Shown piece after piece: positions 34,691-43,784 of a stretch of 64,000 nucleotides of DNA. The position numbers and the translations under genes are program-made. The notes beneath the pieces were generated by a model. The model ran no database searches, was not told where the DNA came from, and saw only the letters and a list, made by a program, of their open reading frames with translations. Numbering within the stretch: position 1 is the stretch's first letter; each line of letters starts with the position of its first letter. Origin of the DNA: Myxococcales bacterium (GTDB lineage: Bacteria; Myxococcota_A; Polyangia; Polyangiales; Houyiibacteriaceae); contig JAOTYL010000001.1 in NCBI GenBank assembly GCA_029861865.1, positions 320,066 to 384,065 of the forward strand, written 5' to 3'.

Positions 34691-35101
34691 ATGTTGAAGG
34701 ACTTCAAAGATTTTGCGCTCAAGGGCAACATGATGGACATGGCGGTCGGCATCATCATCGGTGCGGCCTTCGGAAAGATCATTGCCTCGCTAGTTGGTGA
34801 CGTGATTATGCCCGTGGTCGGGCTGTTCACCGGCGGCGTCGATGTGAGTCAGGCCTACGTCTTGCTGGGCGAAGGCAGTTATGAGTCGCTTGCCGCTGCC
34901 GAGGAGGCGGGCGCAGCGGTTCTGAAATACGGGGCCTTCTCCATGGCGATCTTCGACTTCATTATCATCGCGTTCGTGATCTTCATGATGATCAAGTGGA
35001 TGAACTCGCTACGCAAGAAGGAAGAGGCTGGACCGCCGCCACCTCCCCCCAAAGAGGAAGTGCTCCTCGGAGAGATTCGCGACCTTTTGGCGAAGCGGTA
35101 G
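34691..35101 (+). CDS. mscL: Large-conductance mechanosensitive channel MscL
   Basis: The 136-aa protein starts [31 protein letters not shown], the amphipathic helix plus pore helix of MscL, continues with the periplasmic loop and second helix ([19 protein letters not shown]), and ends in a Pro-rich linker and cytoplasmic helix ([15 protein letters not shown]). It opens under extreme membrane tension in hypo-osmotic shock. An AAAGGAG lies before the ATG. Confidence 0.97.
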   Translation: MLKDFKDFALKGNMMDMAVGIIIGAAFGKIIASLVGDVIMPVVGLFTGGVDVSQAYVLLGEGSYESLAAAEEAGAAVLKYGAFSMAIFDFIIIAFVIFMMIKWMNSLRKKEEAGPPPPPPKEEVLLGEIRDLLAKR

Positions 35102-35125
35102 TCGAGCCAGTCGGTGTAGAACGCT

Positions 35126-35154
35126 CGGTTCCCTCGAAGACCTCGAGGGAACCG
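35126..35154. terminator. Bidirectional hairpin between mscL and DUF481 gene
   Basis: A perfect 12-bp stem CGGTTCCCTCGA-agacc-TCGAGGGAACCG lies between the convergent genes. No T run is present on either side, but its position and strength fit a shared terminator. Confidence 0.7.
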
Positions 35155-35161
35155 GCGCCGA

Positions 35162-36118
35162 CTACATGATCGTGTACACCAAGCTGAAGATGGTCGTCGT
35201 GTCTGTCTTTTCGAGCGCCGCGGGGATGCGGTCGTAGAGCATCAAGAACCTCGCCTCGAAGGCGAGCTTGTCGTTGAGCTTCGATAGAAGCGCCGCGGTG
35301 AGATAGATGCGGATGTCTTGGAACGGGCTCGCGTTCTGGACGTCGATATTATTCAGGTTGTAGATCGTCACGATGCTCGCGAGAAACTCGACGTGCTCGT
35401 TGAGCCGGTTCTCGTAGTCGAGGGCGGCTAGCAAGCCGTGGATATTGGAGTTCTCGGTGAAGATCGAGGTCGACGTGTCGTAGTTCTCATACGTATAGCT
35501 GTAACCGATGCGCCCGGCGAAGTAGTGCTTGTCGGTCTTGATGAACGCGCGAAGGTAACCGCCGTTCACGAGCAGCTGCGCCGTGAAGCCCGCAAACGGG
35601 TCCCATCGATAGCCGAGCGCGCCCCAAATGGCATCCATGTCGCTAAGAAAGTAGTCGTACCGTGAATCGAAGAAAAACTGCTTCGCCACGGTGGAATAGC
35701 TGGTCGTGGGATCTGCCGGCGCGACATCGGCTCTGCCATAGTTGAAAAGCGCGCCCATCGTCAGCCTATGGTCGGTTTTCACGAGCTGGAAATCCGAGCC
35801 GGCATAGAGGTTCCACGACTTCGTGTTACCGGTGTTGACCGCCCCGCCTAGGTTGAGGCTCCAGTCTATCTCGGCTTTCACCTCTTCCTCGGCCGCTGCC
35901 TCGGCGGCCTCCGAAGCCGTGTCTCTGTCGTCTGCCGGAGGCGCGGCAAAGGTCGCTTCTCCTGCAGCTTCGGTCGCGCTTGCTGGGACATCGGCTGCGA
36001 CACTATCGGGAATCGCTTCCTCTTGCGCACCCGCGTGGCCCGCCCACGTCGAGAAAGCCACCACTATGAGCAGGAGGCTCAACTTTGCGGACGCCCGCCT
36101 CAAACACACCCTCGTCAT
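35162..36118 (-). CDS. DUF481 outer-membrane barrel protein
   Basis: The ATG at 36118 has AGGAGGG at normal spacing; the longer track ORF is not supported. The signal peptide (LSLLLIVVAFSTWAGHAGA) is followed by an acidic, Ala-rich linker (about 30-85), then a beta-rich domain starting IDWSLNLGGAVNTGNTKSWNLYAG, characteristic of YdiY/DUF481 salt-induced outer-membrane proteins, ending in a hydrophobic Phe-Ser-Leu-Val-Tyr strand as outer-membrane barrels do. The function of DUF481 proteins is poorly known; the company of mscL hints at osmotic response. Confidence 0.85.
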   Translation of the reverse strand: MTRVCLRRASAKLSLLLIVVAFSTWAGHAGAQEEAIPDSVAADVPASATEAAGEATFAAPPADDRDTASEAAEAAAEEEVKAEIDWSLNLGGAVNTGNTKSWNLYAGSDFQLVKTDHRLTMGALFNYGRADVAPADPTTSYSTVAKQFFFDSRYDYFLSDMDAIWGALGYRWDPFAGFTAQLLVNGGYLRAFIKTDKHYFAGRIGYSYTYENYDTSTSIFTENSNIHGLLAALDYENRLNEHVEFLASIVTIYNLNNIDVQNASPFQDIRIYLTAALLSKLNDKLAFEARFLMLYDRIPAALEKTDTTTIFSLVYTIM

Positions 36119-36268
36119 GCTATCCCTCCTGGTACGATCCGTGAGTTGGCCGACTATACACACGTAGGTGCCGGGGCCGCCAAGTTTCGACCGCTGGACC
36201 GGGCATCTGAGGACGTGGACCACGGATCGTGTCATTGTCGATCCGCGCTGATGCTCTAGGTACTGTGC

Positions 36269-37219
36269 GTGCTCGATCGATTTCTAGACAAGTCTCTGCT
36301 CGGATACACGTCGCTTGGCTATCGTTGGCGGGCTCATCCGAGCATTGATGTGGACCTCACGGGTAGGGTCGCCGTCGTCACCGGAGCCACCTCTGGCTTA
36401 GGCAAGTACACCGCCACAGAGCTCGCGCGCCTCGGTGCAACCGTGCAGCTGGTCGGCCGAAACCCAGGCAAGACAGAGGAGGTAGCGAAAGCGATCGCCG
36501 AAGAAACCGGAAACCGCGCCATTCAAGCCGAGATCGCCGATCTCAGTTTGATGGCCGAGGTTCGTTCGCTCGCCGATCGACTGGAGACCCCGATTCACAT
36601 CTTGGTGAACAATGCGGGTGTGCTGCTGCCAACTCGCACCGAGACCGCCGAGGGCATCGAGACCACATTCGCGACGAATCTGCTCGGACACTTCTTGCTC
36701 ACGAATCTGCTGGTGCCGAAACTTGCCGCGTCGGCGCCCGCGCGCATCGTGAATGTGTCCTCTGGTGGAATGTACACTCAGCGCATATCGGTCAACGACC
36801 TGCAGAACGCACGCGGAAGATATGACGGAGCAAAGGCGTACGCCCGCACGAAGCGCGGCCAGGTCATCCTGACCGAGCTGTGGGCCGAGGCGCTCGCCCC
36901 TTGGGGGATCGTCGTCCACGCCATGCATCCGGGTTGGGCGGATACGCCTGGGGTCTCGACATCTCTCCCGCGCTTCTACAAGTTGACGAAGCCGCTTCTG
37001 CGCACTCCTGCGCAAGGAGCTGACACAATCGTCTGGCTCTGCGCGTCCGACGAGGCGGCTCGAAGCACCGGGCTGTTTTGGCATGACCGCACTCCGCGCC
37101 CGACGCATCGGTTCGCCGGAACTCGCGAAAGCGCTGAGGAGAGGCGCGCATTTTGGTCGGAGCTCTGCCGCTACAGTGGCTGGTCGGGTACCCTCGATTC
37201 GCTTGCAGCCGAGCGATGA
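36269..37219 (+). CDS. Short-chain dehydrogenase/reductase (DHRS12-like)
   Basis: The 316-aa protein has VTGATSGLGKYTA (cofactor), NNAGVL, catalytic Ser in NVSSGGMYTQ and YxxxK in AYARTKRGQ, and a C-terminal extension beyond the core typical of DHRS12-type SDRs. The N-terminal ~30 residues before the Rossmann fold (LGYTSLGYRWR) are also part of that subfamily. The start is a GTG. The following acyltransferase gene begins 10 nt downstream, suggesting a lipid-related unit. Confidence 0.9.
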   Translation: MLDRFLDKSLLGYTSLGYRWRAHPSIDVDLTGRVAVVTGATSGLGKYTATELARLGATVQLVGRNPGKTEEVAKAIAEETGNRAIQAEIADLSLMAEVRSLADRLETPIHILVNNAGVLLPTRTETAEGIETTFATNLLGHFLLTNLLVPKLAASAPARIVNVSSGGMYTQRISVNDLQNARGRYDGAKAYARTKRGQVILTELWAEALAPWGIVVHAMHPGWADTPGVSTSLPRFYKLTKPLLRTPAQGADTIVWLCASDEAARSTGLFWHDRTPRPTHRFAGTRESAEERRAFWSELCRYSGWSGTLDSLAAER

Positions 37220-37228
37220 GCATATGAA

Positions 37229-38218
37229 GTGGTGAAGCCTCCAAAAGAACGCCCGGTTCGGCGTCGGCTGATGACGATTTCCCTCTACGTAACAGCCTGG
37301 GTGCTGCTGACCGTCCTGGCGCCGGCTTGGCTCGTGGCGGGGGTCGTGATCGGCGCCATTCGGCGTCGGTCGTTCGTGACGTTGCGGCTTCTAATCTTTG
37401 CATGGTTCTTCTTTGGCATCGCGATGATTGCGCTGCTGCGGCTCGCAGTGGTGTTCCCTTGGCTACGCGGAAAACCGGACGAGCTTCACACTCGTCTGTT
37501 CAAGCTGCAGCAGTGGTGGAGCGCCACGCTTCTCAAACTTGCCGGTGCGCTACTTCGGCTCGACATTCGAATTGAGCATGCGGATGAAGCCTGGCCTGGG
37601 CCCACAATCCTGCTCGTGCGGCACGCGAGCATCCTCGACACGCTCCTCACCAGCGTCTACATCCAGGGTCCGAGACAGTGGCATGTCCGGTACATCCTCA
37701 AGCAAGAATTGCTTTTCGACCCCTGCCTCGACATCGTCGGGAACGCGCTCCCGAACTACTTTGTGGATCGCACTGGGAACCGCCAGCGTGAGTTCGACGG
37801 GATCCGCGCGCTCTGCCGAGACTTGGGCGACGAGGGCATTCTGATCTATCCGGAAGGAACCCGGTTTTCCCTGGCCAAGCTGGCCCGAGCACGAGAGCGC
37901 GTGCGAGAACAAACCCCAGAGCTTACCGAGGCTGCGGCGGCGCTGACCCACGTTCTACCCCCACGACCAGGCGGCGTGCTGACCCTGCTCGACGCTCTGC
38001 CCGAGGTCGATTGTGCCTTTTTCGCCCATCGTGGTCTCGAGGGACTCGGGAAAATCAAAGACATTTTCAGTGGTTCCGTGGTTGGTTCGAGCGTTCGGGG
38101 GAAGATTTGGCGGGTGCGACGCTCGGAAATACCCGCGACCGACCGAGAGCAGATCGAATGGCTCTATGAGCAATGGGCGCTGGTCGACGCATTCGTCAAA
38201 GACACGGAGATAGAATGA
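37229..38218 (+). CDS. 1-acyl-sn-glycerol-3-phosphate acyltransferase-like protein
   Basis: The 329-aa protein has two N-terminal hydrophobic segments and then PlsC-type motifs: RHASILDT, a variant of the catalytic HxxxxD block; DRTGNRQREFDGI; and YPEGTRFS (substrate-binding EGTR). It should acylate lysophosphatidic acid or a similar lipid at the inner membrane. The stop overlaps the next start as ATGA. Confidence 0.88.
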   Translation: MVKPPKERPVRRRLMTISLYVTAWVLLTVLAPAWLVAGVVIGAIRRRSFVTLRLLIFAWFFFGIAMIALLRLAVVFPWLRGKPDELHTRLFKLQQWWSATLLKLAGALLRLDIRIEHADEAWPGPTILLVRHASILDTLLTSVYIQGPRQWHVRYILKQELLFDPCLDIVGNALPNYFVDRTGNRQREFDGIRALCRDLGDEGILIYPEGTRFSLAKLARARERVREQTPELTEAAAALTHVLPPRPGGVLTLLDALPEVDCAFFAHRGLEGLGKIKDIFSGSVVGSSVRGKIWRVRRSEIPATDREQIEWLYEQWALVDAFVKDTEIE

Positions 38219-38751
38219 TGGATTCACAAAAGAAGAGATGGGTCGCGATCAACGTTGTCGGCGGCATTGCGGTGTTGGGTAGCTACGCGCACGGGCTGAT
38301 CACGCATCCACAAACGCGCGAGATGCTTTGGGGCAGCATGCCCGATCCGCTCAAGAGCATCTACGGCGTGACGATGTGGCTCGCGGCAGCCGGCTACCTC
38401 GTGTTCATGCAGCACGTCTTTTTTCGAATCGACACGGCGGCGGCCCGGGTGGGGCAGCGTTTCGGGTTCGGCATCGTGAACGCATGCTGCGCGGCAGTGG
38501 TGTTTGCGTCTGCTCTGTGGATGCCGCTGACGTTCGCGTATCTGGATCAGCCTTCGACGGCGCTCTGGGTGCTGATCCGCGCGGACCTGCTGATCGTAGG
38601 CATCGGCGCGGTAGGTTTGATCGTTGCGCTTTTCAATCTCAGCCCTCGCCCAATCGGATGGGCCGGCTCAATCGTCATCTTCGCTCTATTGCCGTTTGCC
38701 TTACAAACCGCATTCCTCGACGCGTTCGTCTGGCCCGCATTCTTCCAATAA
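38215..38751 (+). CDS. Five-helix membrane protein, uncharacterised
   Basis: The ATG at 38215 overlaps the acyltransferase stop (ATGA); a second ATG follows directly. The 178-aa product has about five hydrophobic helices and no charged catalytic motif I recognise. Translational coupling suggests a role with the acyltransferase, for example lipid handling, but this is inference. A hairpin follows the stop. Confidence 0.75.
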   Translation: MMDSQKKRWVAINVVGGIAVLGSYAHGLITHPQTREMLWGSMPDPLKSIYGVTMWLAAAGYLVFMQHVFFRIDTAAARVGQRFGFGIVNACCAAVVFASALWMPLTFAYLDQPSTALWVLIRADLLIVGIGAVGLIVALFNLSPRPIGWAGSIVIFALLPFALQTAFLDAFVWPAFFQ

Positions 38752-38757
38752 GAAAAC

Positions 38758-38786
38758 GGGGCCGCCCACTTGAAATGGACGGCCCC
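38758..38786. terminator. Hairpin between convergent genes
   Basis: GGGGCCGCCCA-cttgaaa-TGGACGGCCCC forms an 11-bp stem with one C/A mismatch between the membrane protein gene and the DUF4397 gene. There is no long T tract. It is probably a terminator for one or both genes. Confidence 0.65.
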
Positions 38787-38821
38787 ACACGTTTGCGGAA
38801 TGTGACAGTGTTTGGAAGAGA

Positions 38822-39643
38822 CTACGGAGCCGAAAGGGTAGTGATTGCCCCTTCAGTCGTCGGCAACAGCGCGTAAATCGCAGGTACCAACTCTGCGCTC
38901 GTGTCGGTGTCGACGGCGACGAGAAGCGTCACGACGCCGGCTGTCACGGGAGCTGCGAGCGGCCCCACGTCGAGATCGTCATTGGCATCGGTGCCTCCGC
39001 CTGACGCCGCGGTATCGACGTCAAAGCCGATGTTGACCGTACCCTCCGCAAGGTCGAGCGGACCCGCGGTTGCACCGAATGCGAGCTCGTCGACGACCAC
39101 AGCGCTGGCATCGGTCACGATGTCGACGGGATCAACAGCTGCCGCGTCGGCACCATGGCCTACGAGCACCCGACCATTGCCCGCTGCCAAACCCATGAGA
39201 CTTTCGTCGAAGAGTAGGACATTGACCGGCACAGCGACCGCGCTATCGCGATACGCGACGACCGTGAATATCCCGCCAGCTGGCAGAGTGGCGGGCACGT
39301 CGAGGAGAGAGGTCGTGGTCCCCGTGGCCGCAACCCCGAAAACGTAGTCACCTGCAGGCAGGCTCACATAGCCCGTACTGTTTCCGAATTGCAGGTTCTC
39401 GATTCCCGACGCCGCACCATCGAGCAGGATATCGACGCCGGTGTTGCCGGCCGACGGAACCTCGGGCGCCAAATGGGCTACACGAACCATTGCCATCCCG
39501 TCGCTGCCGCCTGAGCCGCCGGTTCCACCGGTTGCGCCAGCGCCTCCGGTACCGCCGGTACCGTCCACGGCGTCGTCCCCACAGCCAACCAGGGCGAAAC
39601 CAAGCGCCGCCAAGATTGCCACACCAAATGTTGCTTTGTTCAT
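38822..39643 (-). CDS. DUF4397 domain lipoprotein
   Basis: The signal ends in GFALVGC, followed by a Gly/Thr linker (GTGGTGGAGATGGTGG) as in the lipoprotein at 32386. The rest matches DUF4397: VRVAHLAPEVPSAGNTGVDILLDG, SLPAGDYVFGVAA and repeats of a beta-rich module. It is predicted to sit on the outer membrane or surface. DUF4397 proteins are common in Polyangia; their function is unknown. Confidence 0.88.
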   Translation of the reverse strand: MNKATFGVAILAALGFALVGCGDDAVDGTGGTGGAGATGGTGGSGGSDGMAMVRVAHLAPEVPSAGNTGVDILLDGAASGIENLQFGNSTGYVSLPAGDYVFGVAATGTTTSLLDVPATLPAGGIFTVVAYRDSAVAVPVNVLLFDESLMGLAAGNGRVLVGHGADAAAVDPVDIVTDASAVVVDELAFGATAGPLDLAEGTVNIGFDVDTAASGGGTDANDDLDVGPLAAPVTAGVVTLLVAVDTDTSAELVPAIYALLPTTEGAITTLSAP

Positions 39644-39774
39644 CTTCTTTTCCCTCCGACCCGTCTAAGTTATGTCTAGGTCTTGTCGAGCTATCTACGG
39701 CAGAGTCAGGAGCGTGTCAAGCAGGTGCTTCTGATTTTCTTGCCTCTTCGCTTGATCGGAAGGATCACTGGGTA

Positions 39775-39802
39775 TAGACAACTATTAGACAGGTTTTATA
39801 CG
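39775..39802 (+). promoter_or_regulatory. Candidate promoter with TAGACA direct repeat upstream of carH-like gene
   Basis: TAGACA (39775-39780) is 16 bp from TATACG (39797-39802), a plausible sigma-70 -35/-10 pair. A second TAGACA (39786-39791) forms a direct repeat 11 bp apart inside the spacer. A repeat overlapping the promoter would suit autorepression by the MerR/CarH-type product, as is known for this family. This is inference from position only. Confidence 0.4.
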
Positions 39803-39830
39803 GAAACTTTCTTTAGATCGACAGACCGAG

Positions 39831-40718
39831 ATGGCGGATGAGGCGAAATATCGGGTCGGGATGGTCTCGAAGATGACGGGCCTCTCGACCCATACGCTCC
39901 GAATGTGGGAGAAGCGCTACGCTGCCGTGCTGCCAAAGCGCACCGAGGCGGGGGGCCGCCTCTACACAGACGCCGACGTCGAGAGGCTTCGCCTCCTCCA
40001 CAAGCTGGTCGGGAGTGGTCATTCGATTGGCGGCATTGCAAAGCTGCCTGATGGGGACCTCAGGCACATGGCCGCTGCTTTTCCAGCACCCTCGACCCAG
40101 CCGGCCTTGCGACACCTTCCCGAAGTCCGTGAGCGCGTCCTTGCGGCCATCGAGCACCTTCGAACCGACGAGGCCGAGCAGATATTGTCGCGGGCTGCCC
40201 TGAGCACCGAGCCGACCGATTTTTTAAAGGAGGTCGTCGGTCCGATTCTCGTCGAGGTCGGTGACCGCTGGGAGCGGGGTGAGCTTCGCATCGCACACGA
40301 GCACGCCTGTTCGACGGTGATGCGCGGCCTCCTTTTTTCGCTGATGCGCCTTTACCCAACTAACGACGCCAGGCGCCGCGTCGTGGTGGCAACGCCAGCC
40401 AAGGAGGATCACGAGCTTGGTGCGCTCATGGTCGCCATGCTCGCAGCGATGCATGGCTGGAACGTGCTCTATCTTGGCCCAAATCTGCCGGCCAAAGAGA
40501 TCGCCTACGCGGTCACCGACACCGACGCGCAGCTCCTGATGCTCTCGATCACAAACCTGAAGCCTAAGGACTCCGAACGAGAGATCGCCGCGATCGAGAG
40601 CGCGCTATCCGAACGCGTGAGGATCCTGGTGGGCGGGCGGGCAGCCACGGCGCCTCGCGACAGCCGAGTGCAGATCCAGCAGGACCTCGCGCTCGTGGAA
40701 GCCGCCCTCAGCGGTTAG
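39831..40718 (+). CDS. CarH/LitR-like B12-dependent MerR-family photoreceptor regulator
   Basis: The 295-aa protein has an N-terminal MerR winged helix (YRVGMVSKMTGLSTHTLRMWEKRY, GGRLYTDADVERLRLLHKLV), a helical light-sensing domain with the CarH motif W-x9-EH (WERGELRIAHEH), and a C-terminal cobalamin-binding Rossmann domain with the E-x-H-x-x-G motif EDHELG. In known CarH/LitR proteins, adenosylcobalamin-bound tetramers repress in the dark and light breaks the tetramer, inducing carotenoid and photolyase genes. The photolyase, CrtI-like and crtB genes nearby fit this. The ATG follows a short leader with a promoter-like repeat. Confidence 0.9.
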   Translation: MADEAKYRVGMVSKMTGLSTHTLRMWEKRYAAVLPKRTEAGGRLYTDADVERLRLLHKLVGSGHSIGGIAKLPDGDLRHMAAAFPAPSTQPALRHLPEVRERVLAAIEHLRTDEAEQILSRAALSTEPTDFLKEVVGPILVEVGDRWERGELRIAHEHACSTVMRGLLFSLMRLYPTNDARRRVVVATPAKEDHELGALMVAMLAAMHGWNVLYLGPNLPAKEIAYAVTDTDAQLLMLSITNLKPKDSEREIAAIESALSERVRILVGGRAATAPRDSRVQIQQDLALVEAALSG

Positions 40719-40724
40719 TCCGGA

Positions 40725-42215
40725 TTAACTGTCAAAGAGGTCGGGCTGGCCCCCAAAGCGGTCGAGATAACCCGCCATTCGCAGCTTTCGCTTGGTGTTG
40801 TCCGAGCTCATGTACCGAATCTTGCCGAAGATCGGCCTCTCGGGCCCCCACGCGCGGTCGTAGCGACCGAGGACCCAGAAGATACCGGAGTAACTGTTCG
40901 GGTCGCGGCCGTCCAATGCGTACTTGTTGTTGAGCTCGACCATGGTGGCAAGCGCATCCCTGGGGGTAGCAGACCACTCTAAGATCTTCTTGCCCCATAG
41001 CATCCGCATATAGTTTTGAAGCCGTCCGGTTTCGCGAAGCTCGGTTTGGGCGGCGTTCCAGATCGGATCGTGTGTTTCTGACGACTCGAACTGCTCGAGT
41101 GAATAGAGATGATCGCGTGCGTCCTCTTCATGCTCGGCGAGAGTTTCGCGCGCCCAGTTGGGCAGTGACTCATATTGGTCGTAATCCGACCGATGAGCGC
41201 ACATATTGAAACCAACCTCTCTCCACGTGACCAGCTCGTCGAGAAACGCCTCCGCATTCGCGCTCATTCCCCACCAGCCCTCGCGTGCGCCGTTGACTTT
41301 CTCCGACACGCTGTCCTCAGCCCAACCTTCGTTCTTGGTGAGCTCGTCAAAAATCTGATGCGTCGACACGTGGCCAAAATGGAGCCAGGGGGAAAGACCG
41401 CTGGCGGCGTCGGCATCGGGGTGGTTTCGCTCTTCCGCATATCGATCGATGCCGCTGCTCAAGAATTCGTGCATGCGCTTTTCGCCAGCCTCGAACCCGC
41501 CCTCGAGGTCCACTGCTGGCACGGAGTGATCGATCGGCAAAGAGCCTAGCGTCGACCCGCCAAGCGTGTCCTTTGAAGCGACACCCCACTTCTTGCGCGC
41601 TTCACCAAGGAGCGCGTCGGCTTTTTTGCTAGAGATCTTCGAGAGACCCTTCAGAGGATCAACAAGTGGCATGGCCTCGAAGTGTCTTGGGAGCTCGCGC
41701 TGCAGGTGGCGACGGAAATCGAATGCTCTGCTAAAGACCTTCTCGTTCGCCCTCATCGGAAGAAGACCGTTACTGTCCACGACCTCGAACCGCACGTTGA
41801 TTCGAGATGCTGCCGCCTCTTGCATCTTCGGAATGAAAAACGTTGGATAATCGTCGCTCACCACGACGCATGCATCCTTCACGAGCGCTGCCAAAAGTCC
41901 GCTTCCGTCTCCCTCGGCCAATTCGACGTACGGGAAGTAGAGGACATTTTTGCTCGCAAAGTGTTTGGCGTGAGCGCGCATCCCGTCGAGGATGAATTGA
42001 TGCAGACGATCGCTCGCCCACGGATATCCGACGCGGAGCGCTTCCAAAATCAAGAGCGGCTTCCCGAGCTCGGCTGCATGCGCTGCCGCGTGTTGAAGGG
42101 CGAAGTTCCAGCGCGGCCTGCGAAACCCAACCATCCAATAAACGACGTGCGTGCCATCGGTCCGGATCGGCCGGTCGGTAAGGTCGCGAACACGGACGGT
42201 AGGAGCGGCGATCAC
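40725..42215 (-). CDS. phr: Class II deoxyribodipyrimidine (CPD) photolyase
   Basis: The 496-aa protein has the class II C-terminal FAD domain signature: NYMRMLWGKKILEWSATPRDAL, LNNKYALDGRDPNSYSGIFW, and RPIFGKIRYMSS. The N-terminal domain (VVYWMVGFRRPRWNFALQHA) is the antenna/Rossmann part. It repairs cyclobutane pyrimidine dimers with blue light. The start is a GTG overlapping the TGA of the upstream CrtI-like gene (GTGA), so it is translationally coupled. The carH-like gene converges only 6 nt away. Confidence 0.93.
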   Translation of the reverse strand: MIAAPTVRVRDLTDRPIRTDGTHVVYWMVGFRRPRWNFALQHAAAHAAELGKPLLILEALRVGYPWASDRLHQFILDGMRAHAKHFASKNVLYFPYVELAEGDGSGLLAALVKDACVVVSDDYPTFFIPKMQEAAASRINVRFEVVDSNGLLPMRANEKVFSRAFDFRRHLQRELPRHFEAMPLVDPLKGLSKISSKKADALLGEARKKWGVASKDTLGGSTLGSLPIDHSVPAVDLEGGFEAGEKRMHEFLSSGIDRYAEERNHPDADAASGLSPWLHFGHVSTHQIFDELTKNEGWAEDSVSEKVNGAREGWWGMSANAEAFLDELVTWREVGFNMCAHRSDYDQYESLPNWARETLAEHEEDARDHLYSLEQFESSETHDPIWNAAQTELRETGRLQNYMRMLWGKKILEWSATPRDALATMVELNNKYALDGRDPNSYSGIFWVLGRYDRAWGPERPIFGKIRYMSSDNTKRKLRMAGYLDRFGGQPDLFDS

Positions 42216-43711
42216 GACCCGATAGCCTTCGCACAGAAGGTGTTGCGCGAAGCGATCGACTCGGCGGTGCGGACACCCCCAAGCGCTACTGCAAGCGTGC
42301 TTTGCCCGAGTAGAACCGAGTCGCCGACCAAGTAGAGATCACGCATGGCCTCACGCGGCCAGAGCGCCCGCGGGCGGTAGTGGTTCCACCCGACGCGCCT
42401 TGGTACCCCTCCCACGTATCCCAAGTGGCGTCCGGTGAATCGGGCGAAGGTGCGAGGGCTCGCGGTCATTTCAAAGGTCATATGCTCGAGAAGCTCGGGC
42501 GCTCGACGACCGATGGTTCGTCGCATTCGGCTCTGAGTCGCCGCGACGTACGCTCCCTGATCTTCGGGCTTCATTTGGCGCAGCTTCTTCATCGGGATGT
42601 GTGTCGACACCGTCACAGTCCGCTGTCCGTTGGGAGCGCGTTCGTGCTCGTCGGCCGCGCTGATCGAGCAAAACACGTGATTCCCCTCGACAAACGGCGC
42701 AGTTTCGTCGTCGACGAGTTGCAAGTGACGGGCCTCCGGTCCTCGTACCGCATCGGAGTCGACCACGAGGTACAACATCGCGGCGCCCCGGCCCGACTCG
42801 ACCGACGCTTCGACATCATGGAGCTCCCCGTTCATCTGGGGCTCCGTCATGCCTGCCAGCGAATGTGGCAGCACGTTGGCTACGACAATCTGCGCTTCGA
42901 GCTCGCCTTTCCGAGTATCCACATGCCATCTGCCGGCCTCGCGGCGGATTCCACGAACGCGATTGGCAAGCAAGACCTTGCCACCGGCCTTCTCAATCGC
43001 GCCGGCCATAGCCCAAGCGAGGCTTCCAATACCTCCGTGTACGTGCCCAGTGCCCCGGAAGAAGTAGTCAAGAGCGGCCATGGCAAAAGGCGCCTCAGCT
43101 TCGGCGGAGCTGGTCTGCACGGTGATCTGACTCACCGCATCGAGGTATACACGGAGCGGTTCCCATCCCGCAAGACCGTGTTTCGATACCACATCGGAAA
43201 GAGGCCGTCCCATCCACCGTACGATCGGCACATACGAGAGCGAGCGGCCGAGATGGCGAACGACAGAGGTACCGCTCAGCGGTGGAAGCAGACTCGGATC
43301 TTCGAAGAGTGTCCAAAGTGCGTCCGCGACGCGCCGTTGCGTACCAAAGAAACCACGCACTGCTTCGGGATCGGCACCAGGGAGGGCGCTGAACCGTTCG
43401 AGGAACGAGTTTCGGTCCGACGAGACAGCAAGAGACCAGCGTCCGGTCCGAAGCTCGACCAGTGGGTCGAGCGGATCGAAGCGGACGCCTAGATCCCATG
43501 TGTCATTCCAGTTCGAAAACAGCTGCCCGTCGCCAAGCCCGGAAAACAATGTCGCGCCGGCTTCGAATTGATAGCCGCTTCGCGTAAACGTACTTGCGCA
43601 GCCCCCGGGGTAGCGAAGCGTTTCGACGTCAGCGCCAAGCTCCGCAAGCCTCAATGCTGCCGAGAGCCCTCCAAAGCCGGCCCCGATGACGACGACGTCG
43701 GGTTTTCGCAT
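42212..43711 (-). CDS. CrtI/phytoene-desaturase-like FAD-dependent oxidoreductase
   Basis: Starting at MRKPDVVVIGAGFGGLSAALRLAELGADV (ATG at 43711), this 499-aa protein has an intact FAD Rossmann motif, YPGGCASTFTRSGYQFEAGATLF typical of carotenoid desaturases/isomerases, HGGIGSLAWAMAGAIEKAGG, and the C-terminal LYLVGDSVLLGQSTLAVALGG. It is closer to CrtISO/CrtO-like or COG1233 members than to bacterial CrtI. In LitR loci a FAD oxidoreductase is a regular member. It may act on carotenoids or membrane lipids. Confidence 0.85.
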   Translation of the reverse strand: MRKPDVVVIGAGFGGLSAALRLAELGADVETLRYPGGCASTFTRSGYQFEAGATLFSGLGDGQLFSNWNDTWDLGVRFDPLDPLVELRTGRWSLAVSSDRNSFLERFSALPGADPEAVRGFFGTQRRVADALWTLFEDPSLLPPLSGTSVVRHLGRSLSYVPIVRWMGRPLSDVVSKHGLAGWEPLRVYLDAVSQITVQTSSAEAEAPFAMAALDYFFRGTGHVHGGIGSLAWAMAGAIEKAGGKVLLANRVRGIRREAGRWHVDTRKGELEAQIVVANVLPHSLAGMTEPQMNGELHDVEASVESGRGAAMLYLVVDSDAVRGPEARHLQLVDDETAPFVEGNHVFCSISAADEHERAPNGQRTVTVSTHIPMKKLRQMKPEDQGAYVAATQSRMRRTIGRRAPELLEHMTFEMTASPRTFARFTGRHLGYVGGVPRRVGWNHYRPRALWPREAMRDLYLVGDSVLLGQSTLAVALGGVRTAESIASRNTFCAKAIGS

Positions 43712-43784
43712 CGCGGGGTATCTAGGGCTGAGGGTTTCGACCGACACCCCCGGATGCTCTCGTGCTAGCCTAACTCCGCGCAAG

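Noticed and set aside
42380-43492. 370-aa plus-strand ORF opposite the CrtI-like gene
   Set aside because: The minus strand carries an intact FAD enzyme coupled to the photolyase; the plus-strand product has no recognisable motif.
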